DNA of 7,251 nucleotides from Betaproteobacteria bacterium (GTDB lineage Bacteria > Pseudomonadota > Gammaproteobacteria > Burkholderiales > SG8-39). This document shows, one piece after another, positions 6,999-7,251 of the stretch. The notes beneath the pieces were generated by a model. The model worked only from the letters and a program-made list of their open reading frames with translations, was not told the origin of the DNA and ran no database searches. Numbering within the stretch: the first letter of the stretch is position 1; each line of letters opens with the position of its first letter. Made by a program: the position numbers and the translations under genes. The stretch lies in assembly GCA_011391295.1 (NCBI GenBank), contig JAABQT010000073.1:1-7251 (forward strand), in the 5' to 3' direction.

Positions 6999-7014
6999 GC
7001 AAACCCGCGACTTG

Positions 7015-7251
7015 CTACGACTTGCAGGGTCCCAAGCGCCGGCCCGTGGTGCTGGTGCGCAGCTCGATGCTGCGCCCGGAGCTGATCTGCGTGTCGCTGT
7101 GCATGCTGCCGCGGCCCATGCGCGCCCTGCCCGTGCCGCGCAGGCCCGAGCCCGGGCACTCCATCTCCCAGGACACCGAGTCCGGGCCGAGCTTGAGCGT
7201 CGTCGCCCGGCAGTCGGCGGGCTGATTGGGATTCGCGCCCCAGTGCAGGGG
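7015..7251 (-). CDS. DUF3617-like protein, C-terminal part (start outside window)
   Basis: The minus-strand frame ending at TAG (7017-7015) is open to the window edge and gives 78 residues. In order it shows HWGANPN, a Cys at 14, VSWEMEC (26-32), an SGLRGTGRARMGRGSM stretch, a polar SGRSIELRT stretch, and RRLGPCKS at the end. The spaced Cys residues, the W-x-M-x-C segment and the terminal R-x-LG-x-C match my memory of DUF3617, a small secreted or periplasmic proteobacterial domain of unknown role. The missing N-terminus should carry a signal peptide. Longer frames on both strands over the same bases lack such a pattern and are taken as shadows. The stop lies in a short direct duplication: CGACTTGC occurs at 7008-7015 and 7018-7025 on the plus strand. 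Function is unknown; the family assignment is moderate. Confidence 0.62.
   Translation of the reverse strand, partial: PLHWGANPNQPADCRATTLKLGPDSVSWEMECPGSGLRGTGRARMGRGSMHSDTQISSGRSIELRTSTTGRRLGPCKS

Overview
The window is GC-rich bacterial chromosome. Most of it has very high GC: the 60 bases at 481-540 contain 42 G or C by hand count. The gene content and the wording of the CysK, crotonase, transaldolase and Adhesin_E-like proteins suggest a betaproteobacterium. That placement is an inference; there is no rRNA or other marker here. Nothing in the window looks like phage, transposon or CRISPR.

Layout. (1) 1-1217, plus strand: the 3' end of a transaldolase gene, followed 4 bases later by a complete crotonase-family enoyl-CoA hydratase with a GTG start. 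(2) 1222-1884, minus strand: an unknown 220-residue protein with an N-terminal membrane anchor and a long helical body, converging on the hydratase with only 4 bases between the stops. (3) 1885-2019: a divergent intergenic region. It holds the best Shine-Dalgarno of the plus-strand genes, which fits either a 17-codon leader ORF (1970-2023) overlapping the cysK start as ATGA or a 16-residue longer cysK starting at GTG 1972. (4) 2020-4052, plus strand: cysK (cysteine synthase) overlapping by 4 bases, as TTGA, with an FMN-dependent alpha-hydroxy-acid oxidase gene; together they look like a translationally coupled pair. (5) 4142-5893, plus strand: a soluble Hanks-type serine/threonine kinase with an intact catalytic domain and a C-terminal extension of about 285 residues that I cannot assign. 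(6) 5986-6501, minus strand: a secreted protein resembling surface-adhesin protein E, in a stretch of clearly lower GC. (7) 6502-6778: non-coding, with a hairpin just downstream of the tRNAs. (8) 6779-6954, minus strand: tRNA-Glu(TTC) and tRNA-Ala(GGC), both with encoded CCA, transcribed Ala then Glu from a promoter with a perfect TATAAT. (9) 7015-7251, minus strand: the C-terminal part of a DUF3617-like protein, with its start beyond the window edge.

How the genes fit together. Transaldolase (pentose phosphate pathway), enoyl-CoA hydratase (acyl-CoA metabolism) and cysteine synthase are ordinary central metabolism. The tRNA pair is a stable-RNA unit with a GC-rich discriminator. The parts worth a second look are the cysK leader/start ambiguity, the coupling of cysK to the hydroxy-acid oxidase, the unassigned C-terminal module of the kinase, and the low-GC segment next to the tRNA genes. 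I found no convincing evidence of a wholly new system.
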